A stretch of DNA of 64,000 bases. It comes from Adineta ricciae (taxonomy: Eukaryota > Rotifera > Eurotatoria > Adinetida > Adinetidae). The position numbers and the translations under genes were made by a program. Numbering within the stretch: the first letter of the stretch is position 1; each line of letters opens with the position of its first letter. Shown here one piece after another: positions 43,915-53,793 of the stretch. The notes beneath the pieces were generated by a model. The model was not told the origin of the DNA. It did not search any database and worked only from the letters and a program-made list of their open reading frames with translations. The DNA lies in the NCBI GenBank assembly GCA_905250025.1, contig CAJNOJ010000081.1:186001-250000 (forward strand), read 5' to 3'.

Positions 43915-45527
43915 ATGACATCGAAAAACTTTTATGATAAACATGCTGAACATCAGGATAAGACAAGTTTGGGTAAATTACGATCGAAATATTGGACCAC
44001 TAAGCAACTGGTGATGAAAAAGCTCGGCCGGGAAGAAGATGAATTCGTCATTGCCTCGGATGCTGATGTGGATGCTAAACTTGACCTACTCTATGCTGTC
44101 AAGCAATCCTGCCATGATCTACTTCGTGTAAGTGACAATCTCCTAACGGAATTCTTCAATATGATTTCATTTTCAATAGATTATGGACACTTATCAAACC
44201 AACGTTCTCTTCCTTTCACATGAGGAGACTGATATGGCTCGATTTCTCAAAGATTACGCACAGATGGACAAAACACGTGCGGGCAAAATGATGGCTAGTG
44301 TATCGAAAGTTCTTGCTTACACAGCGCATCAACGGATTGCTCTACGTCAACCATTGCTTCGTCTGCATAATGAAATCGAAACATTCCGTCATCGAGCTGT
44401 AACTGATACGTTGTCAACAGTGAAACGAATGGAAACAGCGCGAACAGAGTACCGTGGAAGTATTCTTTGGCTGAAAGATGCATCGGTTCAACTTGATCCG
44501 GAAAAACAATTAGAAAAGTTTCGTCGTGTACAGAGTCAAGTGAAGTCAACTAAGACAGAATATGATCGTCTGAAATTTGATGTCATTCAGAAGATCGATT
44601 TATTAACAGCGAGTCGATGGTTTGTAGATTTTAGCGATTTGATTAGAAGATGTTCGATATACTTCTATTTTTAGTAATATGTACTCTCATGCATTGGCGA
44701 CTTATCAAAAAGCTCTCTTGGTTTTCTGGGAAAAGACTTCAAAAACTATGTCAGCCGTTGCTGAATCTTTCAAAGGTTATCAATATTATGAATTTACCGT
44801 GATTAAAGATCTTGCTGAACCGAGCCGTTTATTAGCTGAATTGAACTCGAAACCGAAAGGAAAAAGCGAAGCAGTTCTCGACGCAATGAAAAAAGAAAAG
44901 CCTGCCAATGAAACTGACCAAAATCAAAAGGAACTAGTAGATCTGACCGAGCCAGTGAATGCATTAATTGACATAACTGATGATCAACTTGATGACCAAC
45001 TTCTTGAATTAGAAAAACTAACAACTATTGATCGAACACCAAAAACCTCGGCGAATTCGAAAGGAGCGGCGACTGCCAATGAAGAAAATCTTGTTGAACT
45101 AGCAGAAGAAATTAAGGCTGAACACGATAAACTCTTCTCCGATCTGCTGTCAACAACAACATCAGCCAACACAACCAATGACTTACTTGGACTCAATGAC
45201 ACAAACAGTTTCGATGCTCATTGGTCAGCAGCATTCGGAAGTAGTGCAATTCAACAACCTACATCTACCCTGCAAACGGATTCAACACCAGCAAATAATA
45301 CATTCCTTCCATCGTCGCTTCTAAGTGAATTACTAACATCAATGAATAAACCTGTGAAACCAACGATACAACCAATACAAGCGACTAATCCAAAACCGAA
45401 ACCGGCACCATCGAGTAAATCATCAGATAAATCCAATTGGTTGAATCTATTTTCTGAACTTGATCCGATACAAAATCCTGATGCAATTGGTAAAACAGCT
45501 GGCGATGAAGCTGATCGAAATTGTTAG
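43915..45527 (+). CDS. ICA1: ICA1 / ICA69-like arfaptin-homology (BAR) protein
   Basis: A Golgi and dense-core vesicle protein that binds membranes through an AH/BAR domain and pairs with PICK1 in animals. Three exons: exon 1 ends at LLR just before 44129, exon 2 starts IMDTYQTN, and exon 3 starts CNMYSHALATYQ after an intron ending near 44673. Conserved blocks are SKYWTTKQLVMKKLGREEDE, DKTRAGKMM, RHRAVTDT, YRGSILWLKDAS and WEKTSKTMSAVAESFKGYQY. The remaining 250 residues form an acidic, Ser/Asn/Pro-rich tail (ICA69 C-terminal region) ending SNWLNLFSELDPIQNP. The AH domain is complete, about 480-490 residues in all. Confidence 0.93.
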
Positions 45528-45811
45528 ACACGCCTTATTCTTCTGAACAATGTCTTTATCTAGTCATGACATTTTATTTCTCAGAGTGAATCAAAAGCAA
45601 AGAAATGATCTGGTAACAGTGAGACGACGTTTTTCTCTTTGGAGATGTATATGATATTTTAATTGTTTTACAGTATTTCATTTATCTACTCTTTCTGTCT
45701 TGTCTACAAATGTATTCTGTTCATTTATCTTGCTGTTTTTTTCTTCGATGTTATAATATATTTATCTCGAAATCAAAATTACTTTTTATATACACAAACG
45801 ACAACTAAAAT

Positions 45812-46066
45812 TCAGTTTAAAATGATTTCAATATTACGAACAGCACTGGTAATACCATAATAGCTCAATTCGTGTCGGGATTTGATGTGTCGACCTTTGT
45901 AGTATAAATGAAACTTGCCATGCGGATGAAAGGTGTGTTTCAGATGCGATTTGATGAAACCCACTTTTCGATTTTCGTCCTCGGCGATATTCATGCACAT
46001 ACTTTTACCATCTCTTTTACGAACGATTCGTAGAACGATTTGCCGCGATGGAATTGGAAGAGACAT
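45812..46066 (-). CDS. Small ubiquitin-like protein
   Basis: Single exon, ATG at 46066, 84 residues. The pattern KRDGKSMCMNIAEDENRKVG then LKHTFHPHGKFHLYYKGRHI and YYGITSAVRNIEIIL follows the beta-grasp layout of ubiquitin (start strand, helix, LxYxGxxI, G, hydrophobic last strand). It ends EIILN, so there is no Gly-Gly for conjugation: if it folds as ubiquitin, it would act as a stand-alone Ubl domain. Neighbouring 3' UTR of ICA1 is on the opposite strand. Could be a fragment of a larger gene, but no splice partner was found. Confidence 0.55.
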   Translation of the reverse strand: MSLPIPSRQIVLRIVRKRDGKSMCMNIAEDENRKVGFIKSHLKHTFHPHGKFHLYYKGRHIKSRHELSYYGITSAVRNIEIILN

Positions 46067-46373
46067 ATGTATTTAGATGTGTAAGTGTGTGTGCACGTTT
46101 CGTTCGATTCTTAAATACGCGAATGTTGAGTAAATATATCTCGTCGTTAATCATTCTTTTTCTATGAATAAAAAGAAGAGAAAGTTTACACAAGGTAAAC
46201 CTCCGGTCGATCGTTCGACAGTAACTGGAGGGAACGAAAAGCACTTATACATAGCTTTTTTCGGCTTTCATTGAGGAAAAAAAAGAAAGCGATACAGAAT
46301 TCACAAAAAAAAATGGACATGTCTAAGAAATGACTATCTAGTACTTCTAAACTAATCGTTCTTCCTTTTTGAA
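46067..46373. other. Intergenic, no gene recognised
   Basis: Short AT-rich interval between the MFS transporter stop and the ubiquitin-like start. Nothing recognised. Confidence 0.6.
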
Positions 46374-47788
46374 TTAAAGGTTTTCGGTAGTAATTACTAG
46401 TTCGTTCGTGTATGTCACAGGAGATTTAGATTCAATCGGGATGACCGGTAATACACGTCTTATGTTTAAACCATGCGTAATCCAATGAAAGAGAGCATAG
46501 GCTAAAACAATTACAAAACCAACCATAGGAACAAGAAAAGAAATTCGAGTGGAATGTCTATCAGCTATGACACCTTGGATGGGTGGAAATGCTGCTCCTC
46601 CGGATACGCCCATGATGAGTATACCAGCACCGCGGCGCGTATGTCGACCGAGATTCGTTGTTCCCAAGACAAATATCGTAGGAAACATGAGAGATTCAAA
46701 GAAGAACAATGCAATAAGAACGATTACAGCTGCACGGCCATAACCAAATGAAATGTATGCTGAGAGAGCAATACTAATGATTGAGTATACAAGAAGAATG
46801 AAGTCAGCTTGAAAGAAATGTGCTAAAGCTGTACCAACGAATCGACCGACGGTAAATGTGATCAGAGCGTAGGATAAGAGATTTGATGCTTGTGGATCCG
46901 TGAAATCGGCATTTTCCGTCGCATAATTAATGAAAAATGAACCTACAGTCACCTAAAACATTATATCGAATATAGACTTTCCGTAAAATATGCATAGATC
47001 TGATTAACCTGAGCACCAACATAACAAAATTGCGCAATGAATGCAAAGATCATGTTGTACTGTTTCCATAATGGTTTATCATCATTTGCTCCATTGGCTG
47101 TTGAATCTTCGTCATCTGTCATTACTTCTGGCAATTTAGCAAATATGAAAAATACTGCGACTAGTGTTGCCGCACAAGCAACAGAGATATAGACATATTT
47201 GACATTGTCAAGATTACTAGCGTTTTCACCTGAGAAAAACAAGCGAGATGCAATCAATGGGCCAATAAACGATGCTACACCATTCCATGATTGGCAGAAT
47301 TGTAAACGCATTGAAGCTGACTTTGGATCGCCAATTACTGTCGCATAGGAATTTGCAGCTGTTTCAAGTGTTGCAAGACCACAAGCGGCAACAAATGTGC
47401 AAACGATAAAACCACCGAATGCTTGTTTAGCATTGCTGGGAGTAGAATAATGAGCGGTCGGCCAGAAAAAAATAGCGCCTATTGCGAACAGAGCTAAACC
47501 GGTGACGATGGTAATTTTGTAACCTTTACGTCTGAGCAATTCCGCAGCGAATGGCGAGAAACAAAAGTAGCCACCACCGAAGTAAACGATTTGCAGTGCA
47601 GTTGATTCGAGTCGTGTAATTTTGAGCACATTCTGAAAATGTTTATTCAACACATCCAGTAGTCCATATGAAAATCCCCAGAGAAAGAACAGTGAAATTG
47701 CTAAACACAAAGGAAATACAAGTTGACGACCTTTGAGATATGTTCGATTCGATGATGTTGCCGACGGAAGAACAACACCGCCTGCCAT
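46374..47788 (-). CDS. FucP-type MFS sugar:H+ symporter, fungal-like
   Basis: Two exons (47788-47009 and 46952-46374; 56-bp intron) give 452 residues with about 12 helices, the MFS norm. The first helix reads LAISLFFLWGFSYGLLDVLN followed by KHFQ, the hallmark of the L-fucose/glucose/galactose (FHS) permease family. ACGLATLETAANSYATVIGD is the matching helix-4 block, with LQFCQSWNGVASFIGPLIAS after it. A hydrophilic loop (DDEDSTANGANDDK) separates the halves, and the second half has TVGRFVGTAL and IMGVSGGAAFPPIQGVIADR. The details (GFSYGLLD, ETAAN, GVSGGAAFPP) look like fungal homologues. Expected: import of a hexose or fucose with protons at a plasma membrane. Confidence 0.88.
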
Positions 47789-48270
47789 GTTTTAAAGTCT
47801 TCTCCTATAAAACCGAACGTCAAGATGTATCTCCACACTAGTTTATACTCTTCTTACTTGAAACGATCTAGTGGAAGAATGAAATCTCTGATCTTTACAC
47901 GACGCGAAAACAGTGTCTTATAGTCGGTTTCTTTTACCCTTTTGTTATCTCAAGATAATCACACATTTTATTTCATTCCTCATTACATTTACAATCATCA
48001 TAGGAGCCTTTTTATGTTTTGATTGCATGAGAAAAGTTGCTTCTAATAGACTATATATTTGTTCTCTGTTGATACCCGTTCGAGTTTGCCCTTGCAATCT
48101 TCGAAACGTTATATCGAGTAGTCTTTGTTCACTGCTTGCCAGCAACGGAATATAATCACCATCAAGCAGCATACGAAATGTTGTTTTGCGTCAAAGAATT
48201 TGCGAACTAGTTATAAAATATTGTGTTCGTCTTTCTGTTATTGAAACGAAAATATTCACAGAAAATCATG
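47789..48270. other. Intergenic; weak open frames only
   Basis: Two overlapping opposite-strand open frames of about 75-80 codons (47913-48155 plus, 47945-48172 minus) share the same DNA. Neither shows a family motif. No gene is called. Confidence 0.5.
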
Positions 48271-50109
48271 TTATTCAACGTTTAGATATTCTACTCGGGT
48301 ATACATTGGCCATTCAACTGTATATTCCAATGGTAAACTACATTCGCCATGTGAGGGTAAAATGCATTTCCATTCTAAATTATTAGCATCATTCAATTTA
48401 ACAGTACGATTGAAACCTTGGTCTTTTAGTCGTAGGTCAGGTGTCAATATTTTGACTTTGACTCTTTCATTCGACGAGAGGGGAACCTGTTCGTGAACAA
48501 AGATTATCACTTCCGATGATTTTGTGTTGACTAGATGTGTTTCTAGACGAACATGTTCAATATTCACTTTGGAAAGAAGCCCTTGTACATCGTTGACTTG
48601 TTTCACTGGTTTGTACGTTACTTTCACGCTTGCATCAGCACCCAATGGTAGATCGAACGTATCACCGGAACAAATACTATCAATGGAACTATGCGTAATG
48701 AAATTATTATTCATAAAAACGGATACTGGCCCAGCTAGCAATTGTTTGTCGGACGTATTCGTAGTTGATGCCTTAAGAAAAGCATGTGTCGATGATTTGG
48801 GCACTACTGTATAAGTAAACGTCGATGTCAAGTCCAGGACATCAATTGTCACTTTGTGTCGTTTACCCTAAGAATAGACGATGTGTAAATATGGAATAGG
48901 TCGGACACAAAGAGATTATATATACATCAGCATCGATGGTTGCTGGCCGAAGAATTGTAAAACTTGTGCTAGACATACTTGCTTCAGTTCGCGTAGTCAG
49001 AACATTGACCGAATGAGATGATTCACTGTCAGAATCATCTTCACTCGTTGGGTGTTTAAGTGCTGGCGAACGTCGTTTTGAAACTTTAAGTGATTTCTTG
49101 TTCTTCTTCACGCCGGATCTTAAACAATTTGTTGGCGCATCTGAACTTGATGCTCGTCGACGATAATTGTTGAATACTTTGTAGTTCACTACAAGAGTCC
49201 TTAGTTTGGGGGAGACACCTCCGAGTGATGGCATCGCCGTTGAAAGCGATAGATGCACATTGGACCAATTTTCTTGACTTTGATTAATCTAATAGAACAA
49301 CAATGCTCCAAGAAAAATTACAAAACAATGCTGATTATACTCACAACAATCCCGTAATAGGTCAGTTGTGTTTGATATTGTGCTGTTTCAGCACTGTTGA
49401 CACGAACGTCATAACTGGCGGTCCATGAACAATTACTAATCAAATAGGATATCTCTAATGCAATGTCGATCGGACTGCTCGATACATGAACAGTAATAGT
49501 CACTTCTCGTTTGGTTTTACGACGATTGTCTTGTCCTTCAGCAGCATGTTCATTTATCTGTGTTTGGAGAGCATTTCGTCGCTGTATTAGATCTTCGAGT
49601 AGCTTCTCTACACTCGTTGTTTCATCGTCCAATTTCGACAATCGTTCATCGTAAAACTCCAGAAATTGCTGCATCGAATCGAGATTATTCACATTCACTC
49701 GTCCATCCTGATTCATCAACGCTGACGCACGCCCATCGAGCCATGTTCGTTGTTTACCGAGTCGCGTTAATTCTTGTTGATATTTGCCAATATCTTCTTG
49801 AATTTGGTCTAATTCATTTTGTAATTGATCCAACAGAGTTAAGCTGCTGCTCGGTACTGTATTCTCTTGACAAACTTGATGGGACACTTCCAGAATTGTA
49901 CATGCTTTTCCCGTTCCACCGCTGACATGAAATGATGTTAAATCAGCCGATGGAGAAAAGTCAGCAAAGACCAAATCATGAGTACCTTCGTTGTCAAAAT
50001 GGTGACTTACAGAACGTGTGACTTCAGCACGATCATTGTACACGGTAACATACTGTATAAGACATTGCTGATTGATATTGAAATGTACGACGGATGTTTT
50101 CACATTCAT
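48271..50109 (-). CDS. DUF4140/DUF4139 protein (F37C4.5-like)
   Basis: Three exons from the ATG at 50109; the frame continues upstream but has no earlier ATG. The N-terminal DUF4140 part reads QYVTVYNDRAEVTRSVSHHF and VFADFSPSADLTSFHVSG. A coiled coil follows (LDQLQNELDQIQEDIGKYQQ), then the DUF4139 part beginning with REVTITVHVSSSPIDIALEI and SYLISNCSWTASYDVRVNSA. A Ser/Arg-rich linker at about 48900-49150 and a final beta-rich region (LEYTVEWP) complete about 590 residues. The family is found in nematodes, fungi and bacteria, and its biochemical role is not established. The architecture appears complete. Confidence 0.85.
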
Positions 50110-50428
50110 TGAAGATCCTTTGGTCGGTTGTATTTCGATTAAAATCAAGAATATCGTCTACGTGTTTAAATGATGTTTTACTTGTCTATACTACTCTTTC
50201 AACAAATATTGTCTTTTCTTCGTGCTTTGATAATATTCGTAGTTGAATGATTCATAGACATACGTCGAAAGAAGACGACGTATTTAATTTCACAAGCGAA
50301 TTTCTCTAATATAAATTCAGGTCAGATATATGGTACCAAAATAAATATTCTCAACACACTCATTATTTATTCACAAAATATAGAATTGAAAGTATGTTTA
50401 TTATACGTATAGAAATAAGACTAAACTT
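50110..50428. other. Intergenic, no gene recognised
   Basis: AT-rich sequence between the DUF4139 gene start and the phosphoesterase stop. Confidence 0.6.
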
Positions 50429-51650
50429 TTATAAAACTATTTCATAAAGTTCATATGGTGGTTCGATCAATCTCGAATCTCTTTCATAAGTATACCCTAG
50501 TGGATTGTTCACATATCTGATTTCATCGCCAATGTTCAGGATCATTTTGCGATGACTATGACCTAACAAAGATAAGAAATTTCGAAAAGAAATCTTTCTT
50601 TGCGAAGGAAATAACAAACCAAATATGTGTATTTGTGGTTTGATCACTTGTAATTGTTTGTCCAGTAGTTCTGTTCCTGCAACTAATGAGAAATTTGCTT
50701 TTCTCACTGCACTGGTTCGTTCTTGTTCACCAGCTGTCTGCTTTTCGCTCTTCCTCGCATATGCGCGTCGTCGTTGCATCTCATCACGATAAGCTTCCAT
50801 TAGTTTTCTTGAAAAACCGTTCGGTGACCATCAAATTCGATTAGCTCTACTTACTTGCTGGTGAGAAAATGTGAAAATGTAATTATCTTTGGATGTTTCG
50901 TTTTGTCTTGGAAATCGAGCAGATTTGCTTCATTAAGTTTCACGAAATATTCAGCTGCTTTGCCTCGAGGCACCTCCTGTTTAGTTTTTTCTTTTTGTAT
51001 CAGAAAACATTTCAAATAGAATAAAACAGTCCGTTTTTCACTTACATCAGTCCAAACGCATCGATGGTAATCACTCCAAAGTCGAATATCACTTTCGAGT
51101 TCCGGACCTGGTATGTGCAAACTTTCATCATACCTAAACAAGCAACGTTATTAGGCAGATAAAATCTTATCGCATTACCATCCGAATAGAGGTATAATTG
51201 TTACTCCTTGCTCAGTGATACCAGGTCGAGTTCGAACACCGATAGTGTCGCAAAGTTCGATTATCTAAGAAAGATCCAAGAGTAAATTCGATGTTATGAA
51301 TATTTCTTACGTGATGAAATTTTTCAATCGAATTATCCACTTGTAATTCGTTGTCCTCCCTGCACGATTGAGTCCATAATTCATGATTACCTGGACAGTA
51401 ATAAACATCCTTGAATTTCGACTTCAATGCTTTCAACGTTAGAGCGAGTTTCGATAAAACATGCGTGATATCGCCTAGCAGATTGAATTCATAGCTAAGC
51501 ATTTCAATAGAATAAATTAAGAAAACTCTAACCAGCGACAATGATCGTGTCATTTAAATATTTCCCATCCGAAAGTCCTTCAACCCATTTCATATTCTCC
51601 AACTGATCGACATGAAGATCGGAGATTGCGTATATCTTTCCACTCGCCAT
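50429..51650 (-). CDS. Calcineurin-like metallophosphoesterase
   Basis: Five or so exons from the ATG at 51650 join to about 350 residues. The metal-site motifs occur in order: YAISDLHVD (DxH), VAGDITH (GD), CPGNHELW (GNHE), TFSHF (metal His) and the terminal GHSH. So a two-metal phosphatase centre is intact. The front segment MASGKIYAISDLHVDQLENM and DVYYCPGNHELW resemble uncharacterised members in algae, plants and protists. Substrate unknown. It is divergent from the SDR gene across about 620 bases. The C-terminal region (VNNPLGYTYE) follows the GHSH motif, which is typical of this group. Confidence 0.83.
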
Positions 51651-52273
51651 TGTTAATATGAATTGAGAACAATGAATATTATTACCGGTCTGTGTTGTTG
51701 TTGTTGTTGCTGTTTATTTTCGTTCGTTCGTCGGAAGCACGTGGTGTAACAAACGAATCACTTTCGAAGGTGAGTTAGTCAACCGTATTTATCATATGGT
51801 TTAATCTATTGCTATCTTTCTGATCTGCGAGTAACCAAAGTACTTAAAATACAGTGAACATGTTGAGTGGACGTGTTTAAGAACGACTTCAACAGGAATT
51901 CTTTGAATGTGGGTACCCTTTGTGGAATTTGTGGTTCATTCCCTTGCTTTGATCATGAAGATGTACGTTTTTAAAAGAACTCGATCTAACTGGGTGTGTT
52001 GGGGTTTAATTTGATCATGATTTATCTGATAAAAGTTAATTAAGAAAAGCTAATACACTTTTCTTTCATGAAATGATCTATATCTGACAGCTTGTCAAGA
52101 AATTGGTCGCTACAGCGAGTGATGTTCTTCATTAATGCGCATCAGATTAGAAATTAAATTGTCCAGCTTGTTGTTGACAGGATTTTGATATGTTTGATAG
52201 CAACAAATCAAAATGACAATTGTGCAACTATAAAAACATCGTCTAAATCGCTAGTTTTCACAATCAAACTATA
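51651..52273. other. Divergent intergenic interval
   Basis: About 620 bases between the phosphoesterase and SDR start codons. A (GTT)n run lies at about 51690-51712. No gene recognised. Confidence 0.6.
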
Positions 52274-53275
52274 ATGGCTACAAACCGAGTCCAAAATCTC
52301 AAAGGGAAAGTTGCTCTTGGTAAGTCGATGGTTAAATTATATTGATCGTTAATGTGCTTGTTTTCTCGTTTCTAGTGACTGGCTCTAGTCGAGGAATCGG
52401 TGCTGCCGCGGTTATTCGTCTTGCGGAACATGGTGCCGATGTTGTGATAACATATTTGTCATCGACGAAGTTAGCTGAGGAAGTCGCAGAGAAATGCCGA
52501 GCACTTGGAGTGCGTACTCTCGTTATACAAGGAGATTTAACTAAACAAGAAGATGTCGTAAGACTTTTCAATGAAGTTCTGGAAAAATTCGGTCGATTGG
52601 ATATCGTCTTTTCCAATGCTGGCATTGAACATTGGGGAAAGCCGAATGAAGTTGACGAAGCACAAATTGATAAAGTAAATATAATCGGATTATGATATCC
52701 TCCTAACTGGATTTCTTAGGTTTTTGATATAAATGTCAAATCTCAGTTCTTTGTTGCACAACAAGCATATAAATACATGAACGACAACGGTCGTCTAATT
52801 CTTATGTCATCACTTGCTGCTCACCGAGTAAATTGTCTTTTCGTTGACTACTCAATCATAAAAACGTTCTTCCTTCATTAGGGCATTCCGGGCCATAGTA
52901 TTTATGCTGCTTCAAAAGCTGCTGTTCAAGGTATGGTTCGCTGTTTAGCGTACGATTTCGGACCACGAAATATCACAGTGAACTGCGTTGCACCTGGTGG
53001 AATCAAAACAGATATGTATGGTAGGTTTGATCAATTGTTGTCCTTAGCAATTACTATATCTCTTTTCTCTAGCTGAATCGGCTCCGAACTATATTCCTGG
53101 CGCGGATAAAATGACCGAAGCTGAACTTGATCGTGCTGTAGGAAAGTGGAGTCCACTTGGTCGACCAGGTATCACAGATGACACTAGCGGAATCATTGCA
53201 CTTTTAGCAAGTCCTGACAGCCAATGGATCACTGGACAAACATTGCAAGTTAGTGGTGGTGCTCAAATGACCTAA
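52274..53275 (+). CDS. SDR oxidoreductase, fungal naphthol-reductase-like
   Basis: An NADP(H)-dependent classical short-chain dehydrogenase. Five exons from the ATG at 52274 (exon 1 ends 52319; exon 2 starts 52376) to TAA at 53273-53275, about 265 residues. The cofactor motif is TGSSRGIG, followed by NAG ([11 protein letters not shown]). The catalytic Ser lies in LMSSLAAHR and the YxxxK in [10 protein letters not shown], all present. [13 protein letters not shown], then [26 protein letters not shown] and [14 protein letters not shown] are very close to fungal tetrahydroxynaphthalene/versicolorin reductases. The true substrate in an animal is unknown: it could be any quinone, sugar or keto compound. 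Introns of about 50-60 bp show it is expressed as a host-style gene. Confidence 0.9.
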
Positions 53276-53341
53276 AGACATGAATTGCTTTATGCTCCCC
53301 ACTTTTTCTGTGTGTTTGTCTGCTCATAAACGATATAAAAA

Positions 53342-53347
53342 AATAAA
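53342..53347 (+). terminator. Probable poly(A) signal of the SDR gene
   Basis: AATAAA about 67 bases past the stop codon. Confidence 0.5.
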
Positions 53348-53611
53348 TTTTCCCTATCTAGACAGGATCTTGTACTGATGAGAGCAAAAGATAAGCAAGC
53401 GTTTGTGAAAAATATTGATATTTATCTGCCTGCCGTTGACGTACGTGCAGATTGAATAATACGTGATGAGGGATGATTGAAGGTAAGAAAAATGATTAAC
53501 GCGCGCTCTCAGGTTATGATTGTAGCAGTCATCAATACAGAATTTTCGAGTATAGTTTCGTGTTTATTAATTTTTCTTTTGTTGAAGAGAAATATCGAAC
53601 AAGGAACAAAA

Positions 53612-53634
53612 AAGAAGAAGAAGAAGAAGAAGAA
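53612..53634. repeat. AAG microsatellite
   Basis: About seven AAG units in the convergent interval. Confidence 0.8.
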
Positions 53635-53793
53635 CATCACCACCACACGTTGTTTTATTTTTTTAGTTTGAAAAACCACACAAACAAAAGAAAGAAAAAC
53701 TTAAAATCTTCTCGACGGACCGAACAGAAAAAGAGAAAGAGGCGTTTAGTAGCAAGCTCAAGCATGAATAATGTTTTGCACAAAATCAGTTCG

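Larger units (their letters stand above)
53276..53793. other. Interval between the converging SDR and UBR4 genes
   Basis: The two genes converge, so this holds both 3' UTRs. AATAAA at 53342-53347 is a likely SDR poly(A) signal, and an (AAG)n run lies at 53612-53634. No gene recognised. Confidence 0.6.

Noticed and set aside
47913..48172. Overlapping plus and minus open frames of 75-80 codons
   Set aside because: Only one strand could code, neither shows family similarity, and the codon content resembles the surrounding AT-rich DNA.
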